Source: Hymenobacter sp. BRD67 (lineage in GTDB: Bacteria > Bacteroidota > Bacteroidia > Cytophagales > Hymenobacteraceae). Taken from it: DNA of 64,000 nucleotides. Both the position numbers and the translations under genes were made by a program. The stretch lies in assembly GCF_013256425.1 (NCBI RefSeq), contig NZ_CP053904.1, forward strand, positions 1,798,001-1,862,000. Reading direction: 5' to 3'. Under the pieces are notes generated by a model. That model was not told the origin of the DNA. It ran no database searches and saw only the letters and a program-made list of their open reading frames with translations. Below, in pieces: positions 27,402-36,102 of the stretch (its first letter is position 1; each line of letters begins with the position of its first letter).

Positions 27402-29007
27402 ATGACCTGCACTAATTTATATCGGCTATCCTTGTCCGGGCTTTTGCTCGCAGCCAGCAGCTGCGGCATCCTGCACCCCTATAGCCGGCCCGATACCGCC
27501 ACTACCGGCCTCTACCGCGACGCGGCTACCACCGATACGACCACTCTGGCCTCGCGGCCCTGGCAGCAGCTGTATACCGACCCCCAGCTGCAAAAGCTTA
27601 TTACGGAGGGCCTGGCCAACAACCGCAACCTACAAGTAGCCGACGCCCGCATTGCCCAGGCCCAGGCGCTCTTAGCTCAAAGCCGGGCTGCTTTTCTGCC
27701 TAGCCTCAACGGGCGGGCCACTACTACCCTCTCGCGGGTAGGCGGCGCTTTTGTAGGCACCAGTACTGGTAGCAGCACAACCACTACTGGTGGTACTACC
27801 GGAGGTACTACAGGCGGCACCACGGGGGCGGCACTACCGGTGGGGGCACTACTGGCGGTGGTACCACGGGCGGCGGCACCACGGGTGGTGGCACTACTAC
27901 CGGCGGCGGCACTACTGGTGGCACTACTACGGGCGGTACCACCAGCGGCACTACTACTACCGACCAGTCTATCGTGACGGGGGCGGCGCGGCCCACCAAT
28001 ACCTGCTGGGCCTGAGCAGCAGCTGGGAGGCTGATGTGTGGGGCAAGCTCCGCAGCACCAAGCGTTCGTACGCGGCCTATGTGCTCCAGAGCGAGGCCTA
28101 CCGGCGCGTGGTGCTCACGCAGCTTATCGCCGATATTGCCGATAACTACTATTCGCTGCTGGCGCTCGATGCCCAGCTCGAAATCACCCGCCAGACGGTC
28201 CAGAACCGCATCCAGGACGTGGAGGTGATGAAGCTGCTGCTGGAAGGCGACGTGGTAACCGGCGCGGCCGTCGTGCAGAGCGAGGCGCAGCGCTACGCCG
28301 TGGAAGTCACGATTCCGGACCTGGAACGCAACATCCGCGAAACCGAAAACCTGCTGGCTACGCTGCTGGGCCGCACACCCGGCCCTATTGAGCGCGGCAC
28401 GCTGGCCGGGCAGGATGCTTCGCCAGCCCTGCTGACGGGCGTGCCCGGCCAGCTGCTGCGCAACCGCCCCGACGTGCAGCAGGCCGAGTATACGTTTGAG
28501 TCGACCTTCGAGCAAACCAACGCGGCGCGGACTTACTTCTACCCCAGCTTTACCATTACGGCCAACGGCGGCCTCACCAGCACGACTATCCAGAACCTGT
28601 TCTCGCCCACGGCCATCTTCGCCAGCGTGGTGGGCGGCCTTGCCCAGCCCGTGTTCAACCAGGGCATCAACCGCCTGCGGCTGGCTCGCTCGCAAGCCTT
28701 GCAGCAGGAATACCTATACACGTATCAGCAAACGATGTTCACGGCCGGGCAGGAGGTTTCCAACGCCCTCTTTGCCTACCAGAGCGCCACTGAAAAAGCC
28801 CGTATTCGGGCCCAGCAGCTCGATGCGCTCAATAAAGCCGTGGACTACACCCACGAGCTGCTGCGCGCCGGCTTCGCCAACTATACCGAGGTGCTCACGG
28901 CCCAGCAGAGCCTGCTGCAAGCCCAGCTTAGCGGCGTAAACGACCAGTTGCAGCAGCGACAGGCCGTAACCAACCTCTACCACGCGCTGGGTGGCGGCTG
29001 GCGGTAG
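27402..29007 (+). CDS. Outer-membrane efflux factor (NodT/OprM type) with Thr/Gly-rich insert, two apparent frameshifts
   Basis: Outer-membrane channel of the tripartite efflux system, about 535 residues. ATG 27402 gives a lipoprotein signal with lipobox LAASSC. The barrel-tunnel fold is recognisable in WQQLYTDPQLQKLITEGLAN, RIAQAQALLAQSRAAFLPSL and WEADVWGKLRSTKRS, and in PGQLLRNRPDVQQAEY later. After about residue 120 a tract of Thr and Gly repeats runs for roughly 65 residues. Losses in G5 27824-27828 and G5 27979-27983 break the frame on both sides of it; restoring one base at each gives one continuous protein. Ends the operon with adaptor and pump. Confidence 0.88.
27771..27966 (+). repeat. 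Degenerate GGYACYACY-type microsatellite coding Thr/Gly repeats
   Basis: About 195 bases of short degenerate units made from Gly and Thr codons, encoding repeats of TTGG and TTGGG inside the outer-membrane factor gene. Typical channels of this family have no such insert. The repeat is slippage-prone, so its length may vary between strains. Confidence 0.85.
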
Positions 29008-29099
29008 TCAGGCTTTGCTTGCTGAGGGGCAGAACAGAATTTTCAGTGGTATTTAAAAACGCCAACTTTGCAGTAAGCTCCACTGGGGAAATCTTTACA

Positions 29100-29223
29100 T
29101 AATGGCCGCTTCTCGGACAAGTCTTGGAAAAGTAGTGGGGTTGAACTGCCCGCCGGGGCGCGGCCGGCGGGCTACTTTGGGGAGGAGGGCAAATGTGCGG
29201 CATTTCCAAGACACTTCCCATTA
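29100..29223. repeat. Nested inverted-repeat element
   Basis: Several paired arms are nested around one centre: TAATGG/CCATTA (29100-29105 and 29218-29223), GTCTTGGAAA/TTTCCAAGAC (29121-29130 and 29203-29212), AAAGTAG/CTACTTT (29128-29134 and 29172-29178) and GCCCGCCGG/CCGGCGGGC (29148-29156 and 29164-29172). No gene lies in 29008-29245. It resembles a folded, non-autonomous element, but no target duplication could be defined. Confidence 0.5.
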
Positions 29224-29245
29224 TACCTTTCCTAAACCGACCGCC

Positions 29246-29626
29246 CTAATTTTTAGACAAGCGCTCAATACGCACAAATTCAACCCGCTTGCCTGGGCGT
29301 TTTCGGTATTCTAGTACCTCCCGGCCAGGGCAAAATTCTTCGAATGTGAACGAAGGATTACTCTCGACAATAGCTTCTTTGATGCCATCACGGTTTAAAT
29401 CCCTGAAGTAAAGCTCGCCGTAGTCCGCACCGATGCTTGGTCCAAGCGCGAAGCGGTGGTCGCTTGCCAGTACCGGGCTAAAGGTTACATACCGGTCTCC
29501 CGCACCTGGGTAGTCTTTGACCCATTCGACGCCCTCGTAAGGATTGCGGGAGGCAGAAGTAAAGTATAGGCTCACCACAACCAGCAGCGTGGCCAACAAT
29601 AAGTATTTTAAAATGTGCCTTTTCAT
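29246..29626 (-). CDS. Membrane-anchored hypothetical protein with EF-hand-like loop
   Basis: The 126-residue product starts at ATG 29626 with a hydrophobic anchor (ILKYLLLATLLVVVSLYF). The exported domain contains YFRDLNRDGIKEAIVE, a Asp/Asn-rich loop like those that bind calcium in FG-GAP and dockerin-type repeats. A single copy of such a loop is not proof of calcium binding. The rest is not recognised. It is more AT-rich than the efflux genes before it and stands alone on the minus strand. Confidence 0.6.
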   Translation of the reverse strand: MKRHILKYLLLATLLVVVSLYFTSASRNPYEGVEWVKDYPGAGDRYVTFSPVLASDHRFALGPSIGADYGELYFRDLNRDGIKEAIVESNPSFTFEEFCPGREVLEYRKRPGKRVEFVRIERLSKN

Positions 29627-29815
29627 CTTGCTAGGGGAGCATGGTTAGTGCTGGCAAAACTGCTACGCAAATCAGACTGGCTACAAGTCAGAGCACTACA
29701 CGGCTTCCCCTTAGAACGTCTAATCAAATAGTAATTCAGGTAGGCACTGTAGCTTTTACGTGTTGCAAACCACCATTTCTAACACGTAAACCCACCTTTA
29801 CCAAGTGGCTCCCAC

Positions 29816-30124
29816 TTACCCTTTCGGCGCGGGCAGGGGCTTTTCGGGCTCGCCCAACTGCCGGAAATAATGCTTGAAAAACACCAGTAACAGGGTGAAA
29901 AACAGATTTATGCCGTTGCCGAATAATATGGGCGTATTGTGCTCATAGGCACCGTATACCAGCCAGAGTATCATGCTACTGGCTCCCACGGCCAGCATCG
30001 GCCCGCTCAGGCCATTGGCTGAGCGCGTTTGCCAGGTATGGACTACCTGCGGAAAAAACGTAAGGGCCGATAGCGCGGCGGCTACCAGCCCAATATCGCT
30101 GATGAGGGTGGCGGAAGGCTGCAT
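29816..30124 (-). CDS. SemiSWEET-type sugar transporter
   Basis: The 102-residue product has three hydrophobic helices and the PQ motif LTFFPQVVHTWQTRSANGLS in helix 1, the hallmark of bacterial SemiSWEETs, which dimerise in the inner membrane to form a sugar uniporter. The later segment ILWLVYGAYEHNTPILFGNG holds the Asn and Trp residues typical of the binding pocket. ATG 30124 is natural. Its length matches the family's usual 85-110 residues. It is a small gene between the hypothetical protein and the peroxiredoxin on the same strand. Confidence 0.85.
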   Translation of the reverse strand: MQPSATLISDIGLVAAALSALTFFPQVVHTWQTRSANGLSGPMLAVGASSMILWLVYGAYEHNTPILFGNGINLFFTLLLVFFKHYFRQLGEPEKPLPAPKG

Positions 30125-30161
30125 AGCTGCCTGATACGCAAGCCAGCGCTTCTGGATAGTG

Positions 30162-30614
30162 CTACACCAGCCCGCGCAGCACTTCCTTGGTATTGCTCAC
30201 GTGGTCGGTTGCGCCACCTAGCGAATTAAATATATAGGCAATTTTACCTTCTTTGTCAATCACAAACGTGACGCGGCCGGGCAGCAGGCCCAGCAGCGCA
30301 CGCGGCACCTCGTACTGCTTGCGCAATTGCCCGCCCGTATCGGCCAGCAGCGGAAAAGGCAGGCGATGCTTCTGGCTGAATTTCTGGTGTGAAGCCTCGC
30401 TATCGGAGCTGACGCCCACTACTACGGCCCCCAAATCCAGGAAATCAGCATACTGGTCGCGGAAGGCGCAGGCCTCGGCCGTGCAGCCGGGCGTATCGTC
30501 TTTGGGATAGAAATAAAGCACTACGGGCTTCCCACGCTGGGCAGCCAGGTGAAACGTGTCGCCCTTATCCGTAGGAAGGGTAAAGTCGGGAGCCTGATTG
30601 CCGAGCTGGAGCAT
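30162..30614 (-). CDS. bcp: Thioredoxin-dependent peroxiredoxin (BCP/PrxQ family)
   Basis: Reduces hydrogen peroxide and organic peroxides using thioredoxin. The 150-residue product begins MLQLGNQAPDFTLPTDKGD. YFYPKDDTPGCTAEACAFRD carries the peroxidatic Cys about 44 and a second Cys about 49, the spacing seen in the atypical two-Cys PrxQ group. VVGVSSDSEASHQKFSQKH is also conserved. ATG 30614 gives the normal family start. Upstream of it are short GAGTAGTGA repeats and a large palindrome. Confidence 0.93.
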   Translation of the reverse strand: MLQLGNQAPDFTLPTDKGDTFHLAAQRGKPVVLYFYPKDDTPGCTAEACAFRDQYADFLDLGAVVVGVSSDSEASHQKFSQKHRLPFPLLADTGGQLRKQYEVPRALLGLLPGRVTFVIDKEGKIAYIFNSLGGATDHVSNTKEVLRGLV

Positions 30615-30620
30615 TTTTTC

Positions 30621-30678
30621 AGTGAACAGTGAGTAGTGAGTAGTGAGTAAGGAACAGGTAGAATGTCTATTGTTCACT
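30621..30678. repeat. Short tandem and inverted repeats upstream of bcp
   Basis: AGTGAACA at 30621-30628 pairs with TGTTCACT at 30671-30678. Between them GAGTAGT units repeat in tandem (about 30631-30648). The sequence is immediately upstream of the bcp start, so it is in or near the promoter. Confidence 0.5.
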
Positions 30679-30680
30679 AC

Positions 30681-30838
30681 TAGCGCACATTTCAGGTTAG
30701 GGTGCGGGGCGGGCTGCCGGCTTTTTCGCCGGCTGTCCGCTCGTCGTTCGCGCCACTTGTTCTGACGAAGAGCGGACAGCCGGCAAAAAGCCGGCAGCCC
30801 GCGCCAACCCATCTGTACCCGACCCGAAATGTGCGCTA
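30681..30838. repeat. 158-bp imperfect palindrome
   Basis: Outer arms TAGCGCACATTTC (30681-30693) and GAAATGTGCGCTA (30826-30838) match perfectly. Inner arms of about 32 bases (30710-30742 and 30770-30801) match with one bulge and contain GGGCTGCCGGCTTTTT. The element fills the whole gap between bcp and the esterase, and its right edge abuts the esterase stop codon. Resembles a MITE or REP-type element. Confidence 0.75.
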
Positions 30839-30839
30839 A

Positions 30840-31789
30840 CTACCTCGTCAGCCAGCCGTTGGCATCCATCCAATTCTGGAGGCGGTCCATCCACTGGTCT
30901 TTGGTAGTCTTGTTGTTCAGACCAAAGCCGTGGCCGCCATGGGGGTAGATGTGCAGCTCGGCGGGCACGCCGTGGCGGCGCAAGGCCTGGTAAAACACCA
31001 GGCTGTTCTGGACGGGCACCGTTTTGTCGTCCTCGGCGTGCACGATAAAGGTGGGCGGCGTCTGGGCACTCACGTTCAGCTCGGCCGAGTAGTGGCGCAC
31101 CTGCTCAGGGCTGGGCGTGGTACCGAGCAGATTATCACGCGAATTTTTGTGCATGAGGCTGTCCGTGAAGCTAATAACCGGATAAAGCAGCACCAGAAAC
31201 GCCGGGCGTACCGACACAGAGCCGGGGTTATCGCCCACGGGGCGGGCAAAGTGCGTGCCCGCCGTAGCCGCCAGGTGGCCGCCGGCCGAGAAGCCCATCA
31301 GGCCAATGCGCTCCGGATTAAGATTATACTTGGGCGCCAGCTGACGCACCAGGCGCAGCGCCTGCTGCACATCGAGCAGCGGGGCAATGGTTTTATCGGG
31401 CTGGCTCTGGGCATTGGGCAGGCGGTATTTTAGCACAAAGGCCGCCACGCCCAGCTCGTTGAGGCGCTTGGCCACGTCGTAGCCCTCGTGGTCGATGGCC
31501 AGCCGCCCGTAACCCCGCCGGGGCAAATAATAACCGACGTGCCAGTGGCCTTGGCCCGGTCGGGTATAAAGACCGTCAGCGTGGGCTGAATAACGTTGGA
31601 GATGCGCACGCCCACGCTCTCCGTCACGCTCGTCTCCTGCACCTGGCTGGGCTTGGAATCGGGGATGGAGCCGCTGTAGAGCGGCAACACCGGCGCGGCC
31701 GTACCGGTGGCAGTTGCCTGTGCCCAAAGATTGGTAGCTGTTGTCAGGCTCAGTAAACCTACGGTCAGCAGCAGAGAAGTATTTTTCAT
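30840..31789 (-). CDS. Alpha/beta-hydrolase esterase, secreted (BD-FAE/acetylxylan-type), apparent frameshift
   Basis: Secreted hydrolase of about 316 residues. ATG 31789 starts a signal peptide (LLLTVGLLSLTTATNLWA). The oxyanion loop is CPGGGYG; the nucleophile lies in GLMGFSAGGHLA; the acid is in FIVHAEDDKTVP; the His is in GGHGFGL. This pattern is that of BD-FAE/axe-type carbohydrate esterases with many Bacteroidota homologues acting on plant polysaccharides. One base lost in C4 31513-31516 breaks the frame between CPGG and YGRLAIDHEGY. Substrate is inferred only. Confidence 0.85.
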
Positions 31790-31874
31790 AAACGAGCAAT
31801 TAAGTTGGGAAGGTACGCGGCAATAGTGCCGGGGCAGGGAGGCGCAGCAGGCGCTTGCCTCCTACCTTTCGGGC

Positions 31875-33743
31875 ATGAAAACGCGCTATTCCGAATTTCG
31901 TTTTGCCCGGCCCTGGCCGGTGCTGGCGGCGCTGCTTACTGCCTGCGCGCCGACGGCTAAGCTGCCGACGGTCGCGACGGTCGCCGCGCCGGTTGCCCCC
32001 GCCACCCCGGCTCTGCCCGACTACCGCGCCCAGGCCGACCAGTTTTTGACCCGGTACACGGCCGAGTACGTGCGGCTCTACACGCAGTCAAGCGAGGCCG
32101 AGTGGACCAGCAACACCCACATCGTGCCCGGCGACACCACCAACGCCGGCCGCACCAGCCGCGCCAACGAGCGCATGGCTGCCTTCGCCGGCAGCACCGA
32201 CAATATTAAGGAATTACGCTATTTACTAACCCACAAAGACCAGCTTACCCCGCTGCAGGTCAAGCAGCTCGAAACGGCGCTCTACAACGCCGCCAACTCG
32301 CCCCAGACCGTGGCCGACCTAGTAAAGCGCCGCATTAAGGCCGAAGCGGCGCAGACCGAAAAGCTCTACGGCTACGATTATAAATACGCGGGCAAGAGCG
32401 TGACGACCAATGATATTGACGCGCTGCTGCGCACCGAAACCAGCTTACCGAAGCGCCAGCAAATCTGGGAGGCGAGCAAGGCTATCGGCCCCACGCTCAA
32501 GGAAGGTCTGCTCAACCTGCGCGACCTGCGCAACCAGACCGTGCAGGCACTCGGCTACGCCGATTTTTTCGCGTATCAGGCCAGCGACTACGGCCTCACG
32601 CGCGAGGAAATGATGCAGCTCGTGCGCCAGCTCAACACCGAGCTGCGCCCGCTCTACCGCGAGCTGCACACCTACGCCCGCTACGAGCTGGCCAAAAAAT
32701 ACCACGCCAAACAGGTGCCCGACTACCTGCCCGCCGACTGGCTGCCCAACCGCTGGGGCCAGGATTGGGGCAGCCTGGTAACGGTAAAAGGCATTAACCT
32801 CGACGCGGCCATCGCTAAAAAAGGCTCTGAATGGCCCGTAAAGCAGGCCGAGCGCTTCTACCAGAGTCTGGGATTCCCGGCGCTGCCGGCCAGCTTTTAC
32901 GAGAAAAGCAGCCTCTACCCGCTGCCCGCCGGCACACCTTACAAAAAGAACAACCACGCCTCGGCCTGGCACATCGACCTCCAGCACGACGTGCGCAGCC
33001 TGATGAGCGTGGAGCCCAATACCGAATGGTACGAAACGACCCACCACGAGCTGGGCCACATCTATTACTACCTCACCTACACCAACCCCGATGTGCCGCC
33101 GCTGCTGCGCCAGGGCGCCAACCGTGCCTACCACGAGGCGCTGGGCAGCATGATGGGCCTGGCCGCCCAGCAAAAGCCATTTTTGGTGGGCCTGGGACTG
33201 ATTGATGCTAAAACCCAGACCGACCAGACCCAGCAATTGCTGAAAGAGGCGCTGCAATACGTGCCGTTTATCCCGTTTGCCTCGGGCGTGATGAGCGAAT
33301 GGGAGAATGCTTTTTATGCCGAAAACCTGCCCGCCGACCAGCTCAACGCCAAATGGTGGGCGCTCTGCAAGCAGTACCAGGGCATGGTACCGCCCACTCC
33401 GCGCGGCGAAAACTACCTCGACCCCGCCACCAAAACCCACATCAACGACGACCCGGCCCAGTACTACGACTACGCCCTGAGCTACATCATTTTATTTCAG
33501 CTGCATGACCACATTGCACGCAAAATACTGCACCAGGACCCGCACGCCACCAACTACTACGGCAGCCAGGAAGTCGGCCAGTTTCTGCAGGATATTATGC
33601 GGCCCGGCAGCAGCCGCGACTGGCGCACGGTGCTTAAGGAGAAAACCGGCGAAGACCTCTCGGCCCGCGCAATGGTGGCCTACTTCCAGCCACTGATGGC
33701 GTATTTGCAGGAGCAGAACAAGGGCCGTAAATACACGATGTGA
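31875..33743 (+). CDS. M2-family dipeptidyl carboxypeptidase lipoprotein (ACE-like)
   Basis: Zinc metallopeptidase of 622 residues. A signal peptide ends in LLTACAP, a lipobox. The zinc motif is TTHHELGHIYYYL, with HExxH at about 391-395, and the downstream Glu of NRAYHEALGSMM completes the gluzincin site. GLGLIDA, PFIPFASGVMSEWENAFY and RPGSSRDWRTVL are also M2-like. It would remove C-terminal dipeptides from exported peptides. The start ATG 31875 gives the signal peptide. The next gene overlaps the stop by one base (TGATG), so they are translationally coupled. Confidence 0.88.
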   Translation: MKTRYSEFRFARPWPVLAALLTACAPTAKLPTVATVAAPVAPATPALPDYRAQADQFLTRYTAEYVRLYTQSSEAEWTSNTHIVPGDTTNAGRTSRANERMAAFAGSTDNIKELRYLLTHKDQLTPLQVKQLETALYNAANSPQTVADLVKRRIKAEAAQTEKLYGYDYKYAGKSVTTNDIDALLRTETSLPKRQQIWEASKAIGPTLKEGLLNLRDLRNQTVQALGYADFFAYQASDYGLTREEMMQLVRQLNTELRPLYRELHTYARYELAKKYHAKQVPDYLPADWLPNRWGQDWGSLVTVKGINLDAAIAKKGSEWPVKQAERFYQSLGFPALPASFYEKSSLYPLPAGTPYKKNNHASAWHIDLQHDVRSLMSVEPNTEWYETTHHELGHIYYYLTYTNPDVPPLLRQGANRAYHEALGSMMGLAAQQKPFLVGLGLIDAKTQTDQTQQLLKEALQYVPFIPFASGVMSEWENAFYAENLPADQLNAKWWALCKQYQGMVPPTPRGENYLDPATKTHINDDPAQYYDYALSYIILFQLHDHIARKILHQDPHATNYYGSQEVGQFLQDIMRPGSSRDWRTVLKEKTGEDLSARAMVAYFQPLMAYLQEQNKGRKYTM

Positions 33744-34612
33744 TGCCCGCAAAACTTCTGCGTAAAGCCCAACCCCGCAGCTGGAAAGTCTGTTTCCACT
33801 TGCTGCTATATGTCCTGACAGCTCACTGCGCCGGTGCCCAGGCGTTGCCGGCCGCCGCCCCGCTGTGCATCGGCGAAACGTTCACGCTCAATTCAAAAGT
33901 GCTGGGCGAAACCCGACGCCTTAACGTGTACCTGCCGCCCGTGTACCGCGATTCGGCCAACGTGCGGCTGCCGGTTTTATACATGCCCGACGGCGGCCTG
34001 GCCGAAGATTTTCTGCACGTAGCGGGCCTGGTGCAAGTATCGGTCGGCAACGGCACTATGCGCCCATTTATATTGGTCGGCATCGAAAACACGGCCCGGC
34101 GGCGCGACCTCACCGGACCGACTACCAATGCGCAAGACCAGAAAATAGCCCCCGTTGTGGGTGGCTCGGCCGTGTTTCGCCAGTTTATTCGCCGCGAATT
34201 GATGCCAGCCGTGCGCCAGCGCTACCGCACCACGCCCGAAACGGCCATCGTGGGCGAGTCGCTGGCCGGGCTGTTTGTGGTTGAAACGCTGCTACTGGAG
34301 CCCGACTTATTCGATACTTACCTGGCGTTCGACCCCAGCCTGTGGTGGAACGATGGGCAGCTTACCAAGCAAGCGGCCCGTAGCATACCGGCCTACCGCG
34401 GCCCCGCTAAAACACTGTACCTGTCCACTAGCAGCCAGGGCGATACGGCGGCTACTGCCCGGCTCGCCAGCCTTATAGCGCTGGCTAATCGCCCCCTAAC
34501 CTGCTACTACGAGCCGCTGCCGGCCGAAACGCACGCCACTATTTATCATCCGGCTGCGCTACGGGGTTTTCGAAAGGTTTTAAAGCCCCGGCCAGCACCC
34601 GCTGGGAAGTAA
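33743..34612 (+). CDS. Alpha/beta-hydrolase esterase (EsD/Fes-like), secreted
   Basis: Secreted esterase of 289 residues. ATG 33743 overlaps the peptidase stop as TGATG; a GTG one codon upstream is also possible. The signal region ends at about residue 35 (LTAHCAGAQ). The nucleophile lies in IVGESLAGLF (Ser about 173). RRLNVYLPPVY, VLYMPDGG and GIENTARRRDLTGP match the EsD/Fes/YbbA group of serine esterases that includes siderophore esterases and feruloyl esterases. The catalytic His is likely in ETHATIYHPA. The pairing with an M2 peptidase is notable but does not reveal a substrate. Confidence 0.8.
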   Translation: MPAKLLRKAQPRSWKVCFHLLLYVLTAHCAGAQALPAAAPLCIGETFTLNSKVLGETRRLNVYLPPVYRDSANVRLPVLYMPDGGLAEDFLHVAGLVQVSVGNGTMRPFILVGIENTARRRDLTGPTTNAQDQKIAPVVGGSAVFRQFIRRELMPAVRQRYRTTPETAIVGESLAGLFVVETLLLEPDLFDTYLAFDPSLWWNDGQLTKQAARSIPAYRGPAKTLYLSTSSQGDTAATARLASLIALANRPLTCYYEPLPAETHATIYHPAALRGFRKVLKPRPAPAGK

Positions 34613-34619
34613 CAGAGAG

Positions 34620-34666
34620 CCTCAACAGAAAAGGTCAGCCAATAAAGCTGACCTTTTCTGTTGAGG
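34620..34666. terminator. Bidirectional 20-bp hairpin terminator
   Basis: Arms 34620-34639 and 34647-34666 are perfect reverse complements with a 7-base loop. They lie between convergent esterase and GAF genes. Confidence 0.85.
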
Positions 34667-34678
34667 CGAAATTATATA

Positions 34679-35377
34679 TTAACCCAGCCGGCTATCCAGC
34701 ACCTGCGCCACGCTTTCCAGCCGCTTATGAATCGCTTGGGCTATTTCCTCATCTTCTAGGTCAATGCCTTGGTTACTGGTATTCAGGTAGCGGGTCAGAG
34801 TTGAGTTTTCATCCAGCGCCTTCGCCAGCTCCCGTTGGGCAGCTTCCCACTCGACGGGCCGCCCGGTGGTAATGTAGCGGTAGCGCAGCTCGATAGTCTG
34901 GCTCACCAGGCCCGCCATCTGGAGCAGCAGGTCGGCTTCGGCAGCCGAGAAGCCCCGCTCCTCTTTGCCAATAACGGCCAGCATTCCCAGGCGCGAGTCG
35001 TCTGCTGCCACCAGGGCCGCCCCGGCGTAGAAATTGAGCCCAAGGGCCTGCGCCACATCGGGCCGAATGAGCTGGCAGCTCTCGGGCTTGTAGTCTGACA
35101 CTACCACCGGCGTATTGGCCAAAATAGCCGCCGAGCACATACTCTCGTTGCGCACCAGGCCGGGCGCGGTTGCTCCCACAATGGCTTTAAACCACACGTA
35201 GTCGGCGTCAACCAGCGAGATAAGCGCGACGGGCACGCCAAAAAGCTGTGCGGCCAGTGCCACGTAGTCGTCAAAAATCGCCTCGGGCGTAGTATTAACA
35301 ATCTGGTATTGATGCAGCGTACGCAAACGCGCCGGGTCGTGCTCCGGCACCAGCGAATCGGGGAAAATCGGGTTCAT
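34679..35377 (-). CDS. GAF-domain protein
   Basis: Cytoplasmic protein of 232 residues with one GAF domain at about 25-165, beginning RTLHQYQIVNTTPEAIFDDY and including PVALISLVDADYVWFKA, ESMCSAAILAN and GLNFYAGAALV. No kinase, cyclase or phosphodiesterase output is attached; the last 65 residues are helical. ATG 35377 is used; a TTG two codons earlier is possible. It follows pirin with 2 bases between, so both belong to one operon. It may sense a small molecule or redox state. The Cys in ESMCSAA aligns with redox-active GAFs (fRMsr-like), but the other Cys residues needed are not seen. Confidence 0.75.
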   Translation of the reverse strand: MNPIFPDSLVPEHDPARLRTLHQYQIVNTTPEAIFDDYVALAAQLFGVPVALISLVDADYVWFKAIVGATAPGLVRNESMCSAAILANTPVVVSDYKPESCQLIRPDVAQALGLNFYAGAALVAADDSRLGMLAVIGKEERGFSAAEADLLLQMAGLVSQTIELRYRYITTGRPVEWEAAQRELAKALDENSTLTRYLNTSNQGIDLEDEEIAQAIHKRLESVAQVLDSRLG

Positions 35378-35379
35378 TT

Positions 35380-36102
35380 TCAATAGTTTGCCTCGCTACC
35401 GGGCAGGTCAATCAGAATAAACTGGGCGTCTTTCTTGGCTTCGATTTCGAGCACGTCCTCGGCGTCGATGCGCGCCTGGTCGTTTGGCCCCAGCTCGGTG
35501 CCATTCACGAATATACTGCCCTGCTTTACATAGATAAAAGTTAATCTGATAGGAAAGGTCTTAAACGTCAGCTTTTTGCCGCAGTCGAGGTTGCTCCAGT
35601 AGATGGTGCTGTTTGAGTTCATATACACCACGTCTTCGAGCACGCGCTGGCCCGTCACGAGCGGCACCAGCTCATTTTTTTTGCTTTTCAGAAAGCCCAG
35701 GTCTTTCTGCTCGTAGCTGGGCGCGAGCCCCTTCTGGCTGGGAATAAACCAGAGCTGATACAGGTGCAGGGGCTTATCCTGGCGGTTCATCTCGCTGTGG
35801 GCCACGCCCGTACCAGCCGTCATGCGCTGCACCTCGCCGGCCGGAATGGCCGTGCGGTTGCCCATGGTATCCTCGTGGCTGACTTCGCCCTCCAGCACCA
35901 GGGTCACGATTTCCATCTCGGAGTGCGGGTGTTGCGGAAAGCCGTTTTGCGGGGCCACGGTATCGTCGTTAAACACGCGCAATGGCCCAAAATGCATGTT
36001 ATTCCGGTCGAAGTAGTCGGCAAACGAGAATAGAAAATACGAGCTGAGCCAGGCAGCGGGAGCAGCGTGGTAGCGGTCGGCGGCGGAAATGTAGGCGAGC
36101 AT
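35380..36102 (-). CDS. Pirin-family cupin protein
   Basis: The 240-residue product has an N-terminal cupin with metal ligands in HPHSEMEIVTLVLEGEV and GVAHSEMN and the conserved opening FGPLRVFNDDTV. This matches YhhW/pirin proteins, some of which are quercetin 2,3-dioxygenases. The C-terminal half is a second cupin-like fold without obvious metal ligands. ATG 36102 opens it. Immediately downstream is the GAF gene on the same strand. Function beyond metal binding is uncertain; the family name does not fix a reaction. Confidence 0.85.
   Translation of the reverse strand: MLAYISAADRYHAAPAAWLSSYFLFSFADYFDRNNMHFGPLRVFNDDTVAPQNGFPQHPHSEMEIVTLVLEGEVSHEDTMGNRTAIPAGEVQRMTAGTGVAHSEMNRQDKPLHLYQLWFIPSQKGLAPSYEQKDLGFLKSKKNELVPLVTGQRVLEDVVYMNSNSTIYWSNLDCGKKLTFKTFPIRLTFIYVKQGSIFVNGTELGPNDQARIDAEDVLEIEAKKDAQFILIDLPGSEANY

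Noticed and set aside
27771..27966. Possible CRISPR or phase-variable tract
   Set aside because: Units are too short and degenerate for CRISPR; they encode Thr/Gly repeats in the channel protein. Phase variation remains only a possibility mentioned above.
29641..29877. 78-codon plus-strand open frame
   Set aside because: No domain, and it overlaps the end of the SemiSWEET gene on the opposite strand.
32445..33440. 331-codon minus-strand open frame
   Set aside because: Antisense to the M2 peptidase; a by-product of GC-rich codons with no recognisable domain.
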